A stretch of DNA of 64,000 bases, taken from the NCBI GenBank assembly GCA_028564705.1, contig JAPXFQ010002641.1, forward strand, positions 186,001 through 250,000. The letters are read 5' to 3'. This document shows positions 1-11,583 of this stretch, in pieces (the first letter of the stretch is position 1; each line of letters opens with the position of its first letter). Position numbers and translations under genes: made by a program. The notes under the pieces are model-generated. The model was not told the origin of the DNA, searched no databases, and worked only from the letters and a program-made list of their open reading frames with translations. Origin of the DNA: Apricaphanius iberus (lineage: Eukaryota; Chordata; Actinopteri; Cyprinodontiformes; Aphaniidae).

Positions 1-3000
1 CAACCAGTGATGTCACTAGTTGAACACTCAATTGTTTTCTAGAAGAGGGAGGGACAGCTGCTCAGAGAGCAGAATTTAGGAGGATTACTCAGACGTATGT
101 GAATTAAGCCAAAAACCACTCTGGTGGGGTTTTTTGATGAGTAAATTGCATTGCCAGATGGTTAACTCCAAAAACTTGATTTTGCATGATATAGGCCCTC
201 AATAGTCTTCAATAGTTACCAGCCTCTTAACTTTGTGGGGTGGCAAGACAAACTGTTGTCGATGTACAGCCTAGTGGCTACCAAAAATTGGCTTTTGCGT
301 CATGTGAAATGTATCACCTAGGGGGAACAGTGTGCATTGGATAACTAAAATCCCACAAACTCTGATCAACTTAAAAAAGGTAAAATATCAGTAAAAATCT
401 ACCTGTTACATTCATATTATCTCTTTTCTTTCATCCTCTGTCATTTTTAACTAAAACAATGTATGAAATATAATATTAAATATCACATGGTTCATTTGTA
501 CCACCCCGAGCTGAGCCATAAAATTTCTCTGCCGACGGGTAAATCCTTGATGTGATTCTAAATGTCAGGAGTTGACATTATTCAGCTGAAAGCAATCAAT
601 AGGTAGTGTTTGTCTTTATGCATAACTTTGAATGATAAGGACACATGCGCTCTGTAAGCCGCAGCTCAATATGCTGGAGGTAGCAGTGATTATGAAAATT
701 GCAGCTTTCTGTTTTTTTTTTCTTTTTCAGCTTTTTTCAACACATTCTCATTCACCAAACTCATACCTGTAAAGCTGTTTTTTTTTCATAATATGCCCAA
801 GATAAAGTATAAAAACTAATTTCATGAACCAGTGCATCTTTTGCCTGAATCACCTCCTGCCTTTCATGGCTTCTATCCACAGTGCTTTTTTTTTTCTTAT
901 ATATTTTTTTTTACCATGCCTGAATGTTGAAACTCACAGGAAAAAACTTGAAAAACCCTTTCCCATGGAAAAGAATACCAGAGAGACCAGAAGTGCATTT
1001 AACCCTTTGTAAACAAAACAGCACTTTTAAGAACGGAAAAAAACCTTCTCAAATGGCCAAACATAAGTGAATGCAGTGAGTTGACTCACTACCATGCCCT
1101 TAAAATACATTTTCTTTGATTAAAGTCAGTGAATGAAGGAAAAACACTTCAAAGTGTTTTGCATCTCTTACTTGAAAGTCCTGCATATGAAAGGCATTGT
1201 GTCCCGCTAATGCCAAGAACACTCATGCATTTACATAGATGTAGGTGATCACATCTGATCCCTTGCCTCGGAAACCTCAAAGCAGTTGTTTTGCAAAAAA
1301 GATATTAATGAAAAGCTGCAGAAAAACATGACTGCACTCTATCAGAGTAATAATGACCCTGCAGGCAGAGCAGAGCAATTAAAAGAGAGTCCAGGGGAGA
1401 GATGAGAACTATTAACAGCCACAGAGGACCTTTTCTTCCCCAGTTAAACTCTTCGTGTCTCAACTGAGGCTAGCAAAAGCTGTAAACTGATGAAAATATT
1501 GCTGGAAATTGTGAAAAGGCACTAATTACAGAGTGAGGGGGGTGGATGTTGGTATGAGGTAGGGGAGCAGGAGGGTGGGGAACAGAGAGATCCCCTGTGC
1601 TTCCAAGACATTTCCTGTTCAATTTAATATGTTGCATCAGTTATTTTTGATCTGTTTCTGGCATGTTATTGTGGATTCCACTGGGTTCACTTGTTGACCT
1701 GAGTCCAAGTCACGCAGGCTATGATAACTGGAAAACCTGCCAGGGACATAACTGTGTAATATGTTCAGAGAACATGTCTTTGTCGCTCATACAGTGGTCA
1801 TACATCCCATGTTTGTTTGTTTTTTGTGGAATTTTTTGGCAATTGATCAAATGCTGATTGAAATTGAGGGTAAAAAAAAATAAAATAATACCATATACGG
1901 CTATCAAGTCCCAATATAAGTTTTTAGCTTAAGTGACTGGTTTCTGTATGCTTCATCAGTTTTATTACAATAATGCAGACTGATACTTTACCCGTTTATT
2001 ACAAACTGTTTGCAGATATTGCAGCGCTCTGTCTTTAGATCGATGAGACACTGTTCTAGGTATTCCATGCTTCCCGTTTGTTCTTCAGGACAAACCACTT
2101 GTAGGTATAGATGGAAGGTGCTAGAGGTGCACAAGCATAAACTCCTTTACTCTGGTTGTCCAAAGTGACCCCCACCTGCTGTCCTTGGTTTTCTCAGGAT
2201 TACTTATGCTTAGCTGATTGTTTTCCTCTCCTAAAAAATAAAGACACCTCAATCTAGATGCTAAAGGTTAATAGTAACCTCATAAACCTTTTCCTTCATA
2301 TCATTAGAGATTCATCCTGGAAACTTGAAGGTGCCTCACAGCTGCCATTCAGTCGTTAGCCAACTATAGTCATGATTCGCAACCTTTTACTACGAAGCCT
2401 TTTTTTGGCTATTTGTTTTCTTATTTCAGGATAATACATATCAAATAAGTAATATGTATTTAGTAAATTTGAGCACTTCTTTGATCAGATCAGAAATCAG
2501 AATGTTTGCAGCAATAGGGTGGTTATTTACCAGCTTAATATTGCTGTGACTTCAAACTTTTACATTAACATGCATGTAGCTAATTGGAAGACAAACTTCA
2601 GTTATTCGCTGCCATTTTAGTGATTTATAAATAAATAGCCTGGATATTTAGCTGTCAGTTGCTGGTTACTTAGCAAACTCAAATATTCTGGATATTTATT
2701 TGACCTACCAGCACTTGTCATTGCAACTGATCAGTATACACATGAGATATATGCAATTTATTAATCTTATCGTTTTAGCAAACATTGTAACAAACACAAA
2801 ATTCTAGCATAGACATGTTTTTCTTCATTGTTTACCCATAGAATTACAGCATAAATATTGAGAAATCATAAAGTTATGCAAGTTTTACTTCAAAAATTAT
2901 TGAAAGATTGTAGTAGCTCTCTAAAGCTGGCCAACATGGGATCCTATCAAAAATATTTTACACCATATATTACTTTTTAAATCTAGTATTATTTTATTAT

Positions 3001-5799
3001 AGTTTAAGAATAATTAATACCATAGATTTTAATTAATAATTAAACTATTATTTTTTGCAGATTAAAAAACGTTATCTAGAAATGCCCATACAAGAAAGAA
3101 CATCTCCATATTCATTAAAACCAACCTAAACAGAACCGAATATTTTCTTATTTCTATAAAGAATAACGGGCTACCAAGAACTTTCTGCAGCATTTGTACC
3201 AAAACCACCTGACTAGGTTCTTACACAGAAGCAGAGTGGAATCCACAGGTCAGCACAGTTAGTTCAGAAGCTACAGAGAATCATTCTAAATTGCTTTTGT
3301 GCGAAAGGTTACCGCTACAAGGTCAAGCATCAGCATTATTTAAAATGTCACTGATACGATAAGGGCACGTTCCTAGAGTATGCGTTTGTGTGCCCTGGCT
3401 CATGAGCAAGCATGGCAGTGGTTGAGAAGAGCTATCATAGCTTGGCCTTAAAGTCACATTTAATTGGTGAATTCCCCTAAGTAAATAAAAAAAGGTGACA
3501 TTTTCTCTTTGGTACCTGGACTAGAATCCTAAAACCGATGGGCTGAGGTCCCTGAAATGTCAAGGAGGAATAATTTCCATCACATACTCTGCCAGCTTTC
3601 TGTACCTTGCCTCTGCTCTGCTTTGGGACACCCACAAAGGTCATCCGTGCGTTTGACTTATTTTGTGTCAACATTTGGTTGAGAATCAATCACAGCTTCC
3701 GTGATCAAAGATAAGTAGGCCACTGTTAGATTTTGCCCTCCGCTTGGTGCAGACTACTTGTCTTTTTGATGTATTGAAGCATTAAGACTTAGATGTCGGA
3801 TTTCTACCTACTTTTGCATCATCCACGGTTAGATTGTTCTCCCGCTTACACTTACAGAAGTACACGTTCACACACTCACAAACACACAGAGACTGAAAGC
3901 CCCCTTGGCACAGTAAACAACTTTAAGCACCCAGGAAAACAAACAGATAAAAGCACGCCTTTGACATGAAAACATGACAATTTCCCTCTAAGAACCTCTC
4001 AGAAAAATAAAATCCTAGGAGAGAGAGAAGGGCTTTGCTGACAAGAACAGACACCATTGAATAAATCCATGTTATTTATCATCTGGCATAGCTGTATGGC
4101 CGGCTTTAGGCCAATACGCCCAGAATTACCTGCTGCAACATCAAAACACTCCCTTGTAATCATCCAGCTATTCTAAACTGCAAAGCATCTTAACAGAGGC
4201 AGAACATTTGTTCGTTACTGCTCTGATTTCTAAGGTAAAGGCTACAAATATTTAACGCGTTCCCTCTCCCTGCCATCTTTTGTCTTTGGTTCTCCATCTG
4301 TACATGTATAATGGCATCTCAGATAATGCTAATCAAATCCTGTGCGATCAGGTTTGATGCTTTCATTGACAAGGATTTGTCAACGCTGGATTCTCACCAG
4401 GAAAGACTTAACATTTAGAATGGAGTTGGAACACCTCTCCTCCTAAAACCCTTTCTTGTTTTAGGATTTTCAGACTTGTGCTTTGGTAGGCTGAAGCATA
4501 AAGTGAAGGCTTTTTTCAACCTTTGATGCGAGTGTTGTGGAGGTTGATAAATCTATGTGGGCGGTGGTATACATTGGGAATGGTTTGTGCATGAAATGCA
4601 TCCAATCGCCTTACCAGGTATAGGGTATATGTGCTTGTGTGGGTTTCCAGAAAACTTCAACAAATGGATAATATTAACAGATGAAAATAATTGAGTTTTT
4701 GCGTTCGAGCTGCATTGCAGTCAATTTCTGAGAGTGAGAGTAATGTATACTGCATCATATAAAATCTCAAAATAAAAATCTCACCCAGAGAGAGATTATG
4801 AAACTCAATTGTGGAACATTCTTATTGCAAGAAGCTTCAAGACAATTCTATCAATTTACAATGGCAAAACGTTTGAGCAAAAAACAAAAAACAAAGTCTA
4901 ATTCACTGGGAATATGATGTATTGTGATTAAACCAAAAGTTTTATTTATTTTATTTTTTTTCCAGAAGACTGGTATCTCCAAAAAGATTATGAAATAATA
5001 AGGAATTGTTACAAAATATATTTAGATTTTAATGAAGGCATGTTAAAAATTATTTATACCTTTCTCAATAAGAGCAAAAAAAGTAGGCTCCTATTGGCAT
5101 TCCAGAGATCACATCCTTATAATTGGCAACCAGCTTTTTGCATGTTTCCACTATATTTTGATCATGAATCTTTGCCAGTGAGTATCCAGTTTTTGTGGTT
5201 GGAAGGCTTCCTTGCTATTACCCTAATCTTTAGCTCTCTAAACTGATTTGCTATTAATTAAATTCAGGACAACAAACGGAAGTCTGAAGAAACATTTGAT
5301 GAAATTAAATGATGACTTTAAACCTAGCTCTACCTTAGGTATGAATACGCGGGGGCTGTAAGTAGGTAGTGTTTGTTCTCTTGCGTATGTGGCTAATGGA
5401 AAACTTTAGATGAGACTTCGCATTGTTTTCTCTTCTTTCTCTTCGATAAGATTTGCAGTGTGGATGCCTATGATCCTCTGAATAGATTCTCCTACCTGAG
5501 TTGTTCATCTGTGCATCTCCTCCAGAGTTACTTTAGACTTTTTGAGTGATTCTCTTATTAATAGTCTCGTTGTCTGGCCTATCCGTTTTAGTGGATGCCA
5601 ATTACTAGCAAAGCTGGCAGTTATCCAACTACTACAGTCCTGTGTGAGATAAATTATTGTACAGATATGAATAAATGTATCTTATACTATAAATGTTTTT
5701 CTTGTAAAACAAAAAAACTAAAACCCTGCATGTATAGTTTTCTTCCATTTCATACTTATGCAATAATTTGTTTATGACATATATTGTTATTAAAAAAAT
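1..5799. other. AT-rich DNA, no gene seen
   Basis: This stretch holds no open frame that looks like protein. The longest frames are about 60 to 70 codons, have low-complexity or unbiased composition and lack paired splice signals. It contains homopolymer runs and a G-rich patch near 1540-1580 made of GGG runs with loops too uneven for a firm quadruplex call. The segment around 4050-4420 is listed separately. The whole is best read as intergenic or intronic sequence. Confidence 0.6.
4050..4420. promoter_or_regulatory. candidate conserved noncoding element
   Basis: This is a unique, balanced-composition segment without coding frames, rich in short motifs typical of developmental enhancers: a CTTTGT-type SOX core near 4280, homeodomain-like AATC/TAAT cores, and GATA-like strings. 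It lacks the homopolymers and repeats of its surroundings. The call is inference from texture only; conservation in other fishes would decide it. Confidence 0.25.
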
Positions 5800-5880
5800 C
5801 CCACATAAGCTGGTTTCAATGATGTAACAAAATGTAAGAAAAGGGCTGCCAATACTTTTGCAAAACCCTTTTCCAACGGT
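5800..5880 (+). mobile_element. Tc1-type transposon end, remnant
   Basis: The string GGGCTGCCAATACTTTTGCA near 5845 is the usual 3' terminal sequence type of fish Tc1 elements, preceded by ATGTAACAAAATGTAAGAAAA, also typical of the subterminal region. The outermost bases and any coding part are missing, and no partner end is seen nearby. It is an old, truncated copy. Confidence 0.45.
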
Positions 5881-5885
5881 GTTTT

Positions 5886-6555
5886 AGAACACTGTGTGCA
5901 CCAACTCATCTGTCTTGTGACTGATTCAAACTCTCAAACTGAATCAAACTCAGTGCCTTGCTATTTAAAACAACAACAACAACAAACAATCAGGCAGATA
6001 GACAGCCTCCAAAATTAGATGCACACTAGAGATCCATTATCTCATCTCATATTTAACAAGTAGGTGCCTGATTAACAAACAAGGGGTTTTAACAAGCGTT
6101 GATTGTTTAATGATGGGCTGCATTAAGATTTGTACTAAGCTGAAGCTGATGATCAGGATTTTTAAAAGAAAAAAATTACATTCAAACTCTTAACAGTCAA
6201 TTTTTTTAACTTTATTGTCAGACCAGACTTAGCCAATCAGCATATTTGCTCATTAGTTTAAAAAATATGATGATTGTTTTAAATAGAGGTTCATCAGCTT
6301 AAAGAAAATCTGTAAATGATATACTTTTATACCACATATGTGTGTCCCAGGACTGACATATAATTAACAAGCTTGGAACATGTCAAATAAAGAATAGGAA
6401 GCCACCATTACCATGATTCTTAAATGCATATGGTCAAATTTTACTACATGCACAAAAATAAATGGGTACTTAATTCCTATTTTTGTACTCTGTTACATTC
6501 TGCATGAAGTGTCATATAGATTTTTCTCATTAGAGGGCAAAGAGGTGAGACTTAC
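5886..6555. other. AT-rich DNA, no gene seen
   Basis: Unique AT-rich sequence with a short (AAC)n run near 5971-5985. No frame, RNA gene or transposon end is recognised. Confidence 0.6.
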
Positions 6556-6660
6556 TCAGACAGACCCTAAAGACTTCGGTCTCTGGTAGCCCGTGTATTG
6601 AAGTGTTGTGTCTGAAGCTCCTGAACTCCTCTGCTGCTTATCATCAAACAGACCAGTGGC
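6556..6660 (-). other. candidate internal exon
   Basis: On the minus strand a pyrimidine-rich tract ending CTTGCAG at 6661 is a strong acceptor, and GTAAGT starts immediately after 6556 as a consensus donor. The enclosed 105 bases are exactly 35 codons. In frame 0 they read ATGLFDDKQQ...PKSLGSV followed by TGA as the last codon; the other two frames also contain stops. It could be a 3' alternative coding exon, a poison exon that triggers decay, or a chance pair of splice sites. The peptide (acidic and Ser/Gln-rich, cytoplasmic in look) is not recognised. No companion exon was found in the window, so the gene, if real, has very long introns. Confidence 0.4.
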
Positions 6661-7083
6661 CTGCAAGATGAGAGAGAAATAGAAAGAGGCGCCTTCAGGC
6701 ATCTCAGCCTCTCTTTCATCTCCTTCATGAATGTCAGTCATCTTTAAATAGCCGAGGTAAATCCTGTGTGTGATCCTTTAAAAGAATCAAAGTTTTTATA
6801 TTGCTAAGTCCCTCTGATATTATAAAATGTAAAAAAACAAATGGGCTGAAATTAAACTGCACTATTTCCTGGCATCTACAGTACACATGATGACTCCAAT
6901 AGAGCAAAGCTTTGGCAGCATGGCCGTCTTAGTATTGGTCTCAGCAGAGCAGCATTTGATTTATTGGGACACTTTTTACTTTCCTTGTCAACGAAAAGCT
7001 GGAAACTTTTAGAAAAATATGATCTCTCTTTAATTTTCAGTGAGTTGTATCCTTTTTCTGGATGTAAAGGTTTTACATTATTA

Positions 7084-7569
7084 CGCCTCATTCACACCGG
7101 ATGCAGCATACGTACAGTCAGGTTTCCGTACAGCTGTCTGATGGACTCATACCGGAAGCGGTTTTGTGTGCAGAACGTCTCCAAAAACGTACTCCAGCCA
7201 GAGTACTAAAACTCAGTGGTTCACACAATAACAACTACATATATAGAGAAAGGATTATAAACAAAAGCCACACTCACCTTCTCTTGCTTTTGCTGAAGAG
7301 TATCTCTATAATGACAGTACACTCTGTTTTTATGTAGTTTAATGTTATCATGTTTAATTAAGTCAAAAAAAAAATTCTTTCAAATATCAAAGTCGTGTTA
7401 ACTTTAGCAATGGAGCTAAGTTATGTCCTTCGATCATTTTCTCTTAATACTAGGTATGTTTGTTATTTCTCTACCTTCATAAACATGCCAGTAAAAAGTA
7501 GACTTCACGCGGAACGCTAACTGAGCTCCACGTACCCACCATTACACACCGCAGTCGGTGTGAATGCCC
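7084..7569. mobile_element. short TIR element, Harbinger-like MITE
   Basis: The left end reads CGCCTCATTCACACCGGATG and the right end, reversed, reads GGGCATTCACACCGACTGCG, so the ends are inverted repeats sharing CATTCACACCG. Flanking bases are TTA on the left and TAA on the right, compatible with the 3-bp TWA target of PIF/Harbinger transposons. The interior is AT-rich with no transposase. On its minus strand GTGAGT follows AAGAGAAG at about 7276, a consensus splice donor. It is probably a non-autonomous copy; superfamily assignment rests on the ends alone. Confidence 0.5.
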
Positions 7570-8269
7570 TAATTCGACTCAATGTTTTTTTTGTCTGCAC
7601 AGACACCGGAACACACACGTACTGATACCAGTGTGAACAACTGGTTACAGACTGGTTTCAAGTAAACTGCACATTGACTTGAAAGTCATGGAACCTAAAG
7701 TGTAAACCAGTCTTGCCTGATACATAAAGAAATCAGAATTTCAATAAGACACTTTCTTAATGTAGTCTTTTAGGTACTCTGTGTCTCACCCAATAAAGAA
7801 CACCAGTGGCTTAATGCTTATTTGTTTAGCTCTGTTTTTCTCTTAAATGAGGCCACTAATGGTTTGGATTGATTTGATTGATTTGATTGCATATTTCTGA
7901 ATATTCATTCAAACTTTTCATCGTGCCTTAAGATTTATTTTGTTGCCAACTGGTGATATGCAGTATAAAATAAAATTAATTGAAAGAAAACATCAGAGTT
8001 GCCAAGCGTCAGAGTTGCCAGAGTTGACAGCATTGCTGTGTTAAGATGGTAAATTGGCTATACTTAAACTGATTACACTACTATTGCACTTTAATTTAAA
8101 TATATTTTTATAAACTTTTAACTTAGACCTGTAGCAAGCTTAGCCAACACTGTTCTATCTCAATATAAATCCTGGGCTCAGAGGTTTGATAGGCAACCTG
8201 AAATTACACACCGGGCAGATCAGGGATAAATCGTGGAATATATTTTAAGTTTTGTTAGATTATAAAACC
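7570..8269. other. AT-rich DNA with short GATTT tandem run
   Basis: No gene is seen. A short tandem of GATTGATTT-like units lies at about 7866-7890. The rest is unique sequence. Confidence 0.6.
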
Positions 8270-8785
8270 TTCCTTACAAAAGAGTGACAAGAAATAAGCC
8301 CTTGTTGATCAGTAGCCATGACAAGTGCCTTTTGAAGTTTACAACAAGCCATGTGAGACAAAGCTGTTATGTCTTGGACCAAAATAAAAATTTCTGACCT
8401 AAAGTCTGAATGTTTGTGTGCAGGAAAAATATGACCATAGAATGACTTGAGACATCATTGTAAACATACAGTAAAACAGGGTGGTGGCAGCATTATGCTG
8501 TGGGGATGCTCATCTTTAGCAAAGAAAGGGAAGAAAGAAGATCTGTAGTTTGTTCTCCCAGCTCCAGATTACCTTCCGACCTCCTAAACTATTTCCTTCA
8601 AAAACTGTGTAAGTTTACCAAGAAAAACGGATGCTATTTTGAAGGCAACGGGTAGTCACAGCAAATACTGATTTGATTTTAATTTCTCTTTTGGTTTATG
8701 CACAGTTATTAACCATTCCATTTTAAAAATATTATTTGTTTACAGCATTTTTCCACACCTCACTAAAACTTTTCCACAGTACTGT
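8270..8785 (+). mobile_element. Tc1 transposase remnant with 3' end
   Basis: Three landmarks in order match fish Tc1 elements: AGAGTGACAAGAAATAAGCC at 8281 (middle of the transposase gene), the diagnostic GTGGTGGCAGCATTATGCTG at 8481 that encodes the Gly-rich GGGS-type motif before the second catalytic region, and a 3' terminus ending CACAGTACTGT at 8785. Stops and frameshifts break the frame everywhere and the C-terminal coding part is deleted between about 8530 and 8690. This is a dead copy of the same family as the one at 32281-32880. Transposase of this family cuts and pastes DNA at TA dinucleotides using a DDE active site. Confidence 0.75.
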
Positions 8786-9639
8786 GTGTCAAACTTAGAG
8801 TAAAACCTGTGACACACTGCATAGACACGAGACTGGGGTGGCACTCTAACATATAGCTGGAGCTAAAATGAAAAGGCTTAGAACTGCCTTGTATAGAAAT
8901 CTCACTTTTAATTTTTGGTTTTTAAATTATAATACTTTTACACTCTGAAGATGTATGGGAGCATCATTTCTCAAGAAATTTCAAAGCCTTTCTGATGGCA
9001 AACAATATAAAGTTTTACAAATGCATTAACATATTTCTTTGATCACTTAAAAACTGCTATCACAATAACATCCTTTTCGCCCTCTGTCTACAAAATGGAT
9101 GATACCACAGCAAACGGAAGAATCCAAACTGAGTAAAATGACATATTGTGGGTTGCAGGGGTTATGCCTTACTGCTCCGCTGCTACAAATTCATCATGTT
9201 TGTGACAAGTGGAGGATGATGTTTTTAATTGCTACAACCTTCAGTGGCACTGAAGCCCAGTCCTGAGGGACGAGAAGGATGTAAGATCCAGTGTGTGTTA
9301 AAGAGAGAAAATGTGTCTGCATGTGTAAAAAATTAAAAATCTTGGACCTTCTTGATGATCAGATTATTGGCAGACAAGACGTTACCTTGATAAAATATTA
9401 CATTACAGGTCAATGGATCTCATTTTAACAGCCAGGGTTTATATCATAAAGTAGCTTGTATCTGAGTAATAGAAATTCAAAGATGTTTTAATATGTTTTA
9501 CTGCTATCATATCATTTTAGAAAGAAGAAAAAAAAAGGATCCTCATTTGTTTTTCTCTTTGAAAAAAAAAAACTGCACCTGACAGGTTCACCATTTCTTT
9601 CTGCACAGTTTCCCTTTCAACATGCATTAGAGCTCCTTG

Positions 9640-9910
9640 CTAATGTATCTCACCCTCTCAGACATAAAGTTGCACACACATGCCCCCTTTTACTAATGAA
9701 GCTTACCTCAAATGCATTTGCATCTTTCTAAATTAGGTTGATTATTTCACTGTAATTAGCATAAGCGTATGGAAATTAAATTGGCCATAGTGGTGTGGCT
9801 GCCTCAAGGTGACAGGCTGCAACTGATGCTCTCTCACTAGATATGTAATTCATCTTGGTTAGCATAAGGCCGGCCAAGGTCCTTTTTAGATTCAAAAAGC
9901 TTATGAGTGT
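9640..9910. promoter_or_regulatory. candidate conserved noncoding element
   Basis: The segment carries an octamer ATTTGCAT (9716-9723) inside the longer palindromic ATGCATTTGCAT, followed within 40 bases by TAATTA (9753-9758), then further AATTAAATTGG and TAATTC strings. POU and homeodomain proteins bind such sites in vertebrate developmental enhancers. There are no repeats and no open frame. The call is inference; sequence conservation was not tested. Confidence 0.3.
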
Positions 9911-10071
9911 TTTCAAATTTGACGGGTCCTTCATTAAATTACATACACTGTGATTTAAAATGTGAGCTTTAGGGAGATTAGTAGGATATAAAAATAAGTG
10001 TTTTACTTATTGAGAGCTTGGAATTCAATTTAACTGCAGGATTTGCTGCATGGTGTAGTGCTGAGGATATA

Positions 10072-10096
10072 ATAAATAAATAGATAAATAAATAAC
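10072..10096. repeat. (TAAA)n-like microsatellite
   Basis: Imperfect AATAAATAAATAGATAAATA run. Confidence 0.8.
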
Positions 10097-10254
10097 TAAA
10101 AACAAGGCCACAGAGTTCAGTGTTGAATTATCACCAGTAGTTTTGTTCCACAAACCTCTGCAGATGATTTTAGCCCATTAGCTTGCAGGAGAAAGCAGGA
10201 GTCACTGAATATGAAACAAATTAGTTATTTTGTTTTAATATGTTTTGAGCTAAG

Positions 10255-10430
10255 AGGCAGTGTGTGGCATTTTCCTTCGTCCTCACCCATGGCGCCCTTA
10301 GGTTCTACTCATCAGCAGTAATAGGGGCCTGAAAAGCCTCATCCACTAATAACCCAGCCATGGATTATTAATTAATATATTCAAAGTATGTGCTCTCATT
10401 CTGACCACCCGACCACAGCCACAGATAATT
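10255..10430. promoter_or_regulatory. candidate conserved noncoding element
   Basis: Unique mixed-composition sequence with GGATTATTAATTAATATATT (OTX/PITX-like GGATTA plus homeodomain TTAATTAA) at about 10364-10383, GGGGCCTG strings and no frame. Weak, texture-based call. Confidence 0.25.
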
Positions 10431-10560
10431 CAAACTCTCTGAACTTGCTTTTGGTGAGGTTCACAAAATTCAGAGGGTGGTGAAAAATTAAAGTCCTCTC
10501 AAACACTTTTTGAATTAAGGCGTACTTTGTGGATCCGAGATCTGTTAGGGAATATTATTG

Positions 10561-10872
10561 AGCAACCAGCTTAAGAAAGACATAAAGTCACTAAAAACAT
10601 CAGTGAGATCAGAGATAAAGTTGTTGAGATGGTTACAACAGAGTTAGGTCATAAAAACAAATCTCTTTAGCTTTAGGCATCTCACAAATAAATGTTTAAC
10701 CTATCATCTGAAAATGGAAAGAATGTGATATAACTGCAAATCTACCAATACATGGGCAATGAGAACAAACCAGAGATGTAGCTGATGTCCAGTACAACTC
10801 TGCAGAAGCTACAGAGATTCACAACCAAAGAGAGAAAATCTATCAACATCACATAAGTTTAATTAGGGTCTT
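10561..10872 (+). mobile_element. Tc1 transposase N-terminal remnant
   Basis: The order of short matches follows the paired-like helix-turn-helix part of a fish Tc1 transposase gene: GATCAGAGATAAAGTTGTTG, then ACTGCAAATCTACCAATACA (the arginine-rich linker region), then AACTCTGCAGAAGCTACAGA and GAGAAAATCTATCAACATC. All frames are interrupted by stops. Neither terminal repeat is retained. It may be a separate insertion or a displaced N-terminal half of the copy at 8270-8785, which keeps the later part of the gene. Confidence 0.65.
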
Positions 10873-10934
10873 TATGCAATTTACCACAAACAATAAAGGG
10901 AACACATAAACATGTTACAAAGGTTGCTCCAGAC

Positions 10935-11575
10935 CAGGGGTGCCCAAACATTTTCTCTCAGAGGGCCAAAAGTAAACCATCAGAGGGCTTTGGGCAAAAT
11001 GTAACATTTTACTCAAAAACACAAATACAAATAGTCAAGTAATTTTATTTATCATACAGTTATTTAAGATTACTTCTGTTTAAATAACAATAAAATGACA
11101 AATACGTCAAATTTAACCATTTAAAACATCTAAACGTCCTCATTTACACTACATATCTAAACTTCCTTATTTGATTAATTTAGCACTGATGTCAGTGATC
11201 TAGTCCGGTGCGGCAGCAAAGGCTTATGGGATATTTTGTAAATTGATCAAATATGACTATTTGTGGTTTTATAAAGTGAGCAAATGTAAATATGTGCACA
11301 CATCTACATGCCTCTTGTAGTTCCTTGTAATACATTTTAAACCTTATTTGTGATGTTTCAATTATAATGTAAGCACCAAACGTAAGGACTATATGCAGCC
11401 CAATAGATGCTCATAGGGCCCATTAACCACAAACAGTATCAACAATTATATTACACATTTATCTGACTGAACAATGTGGACTTTAATGTGATATCTGGGG
11501 CAACCACCCGTTGGGCCAAAATGAATAACTTGGGGGGCCAACTTTGGCCCGCGGGCCCCACATTGGGCAGCCCTG
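10935..11575. mobile_element. hAT-type non-autonomous element
   Basis: The left end CAGGGGTGCCCAAACATTTT and the right end, reversed CAGGGCTGCCCAATGTGGGG, form a 13 of 14 match. The flanks CTCCAGAC (10927-10934) and CTCTAGAC (11576-11583) are an 8-bp target duplication with one mismatch, which is the hAT signature. The subterminal GAGGGCCAAA and GGGGGGCCAACTTTGGCCCGCGGGCCCC strings are typical of this group. At 641 bp there is no transposase frame, so mobilisation required an enzyme elsewhere. Confidence 0.85.
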
Positions 11576-11583
11576 CTCTAGAC

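Larger units (their letters stand above)
8786..10560. other. unique DNA, no gene seen
   Basis: No coding frame or transposon is recognised apart from the sites listed separately (candidate regulatory segments at 9640-9910 and 10255-10430, a TAAA microsatellite near 10072-10096). Confidence 0.6.
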
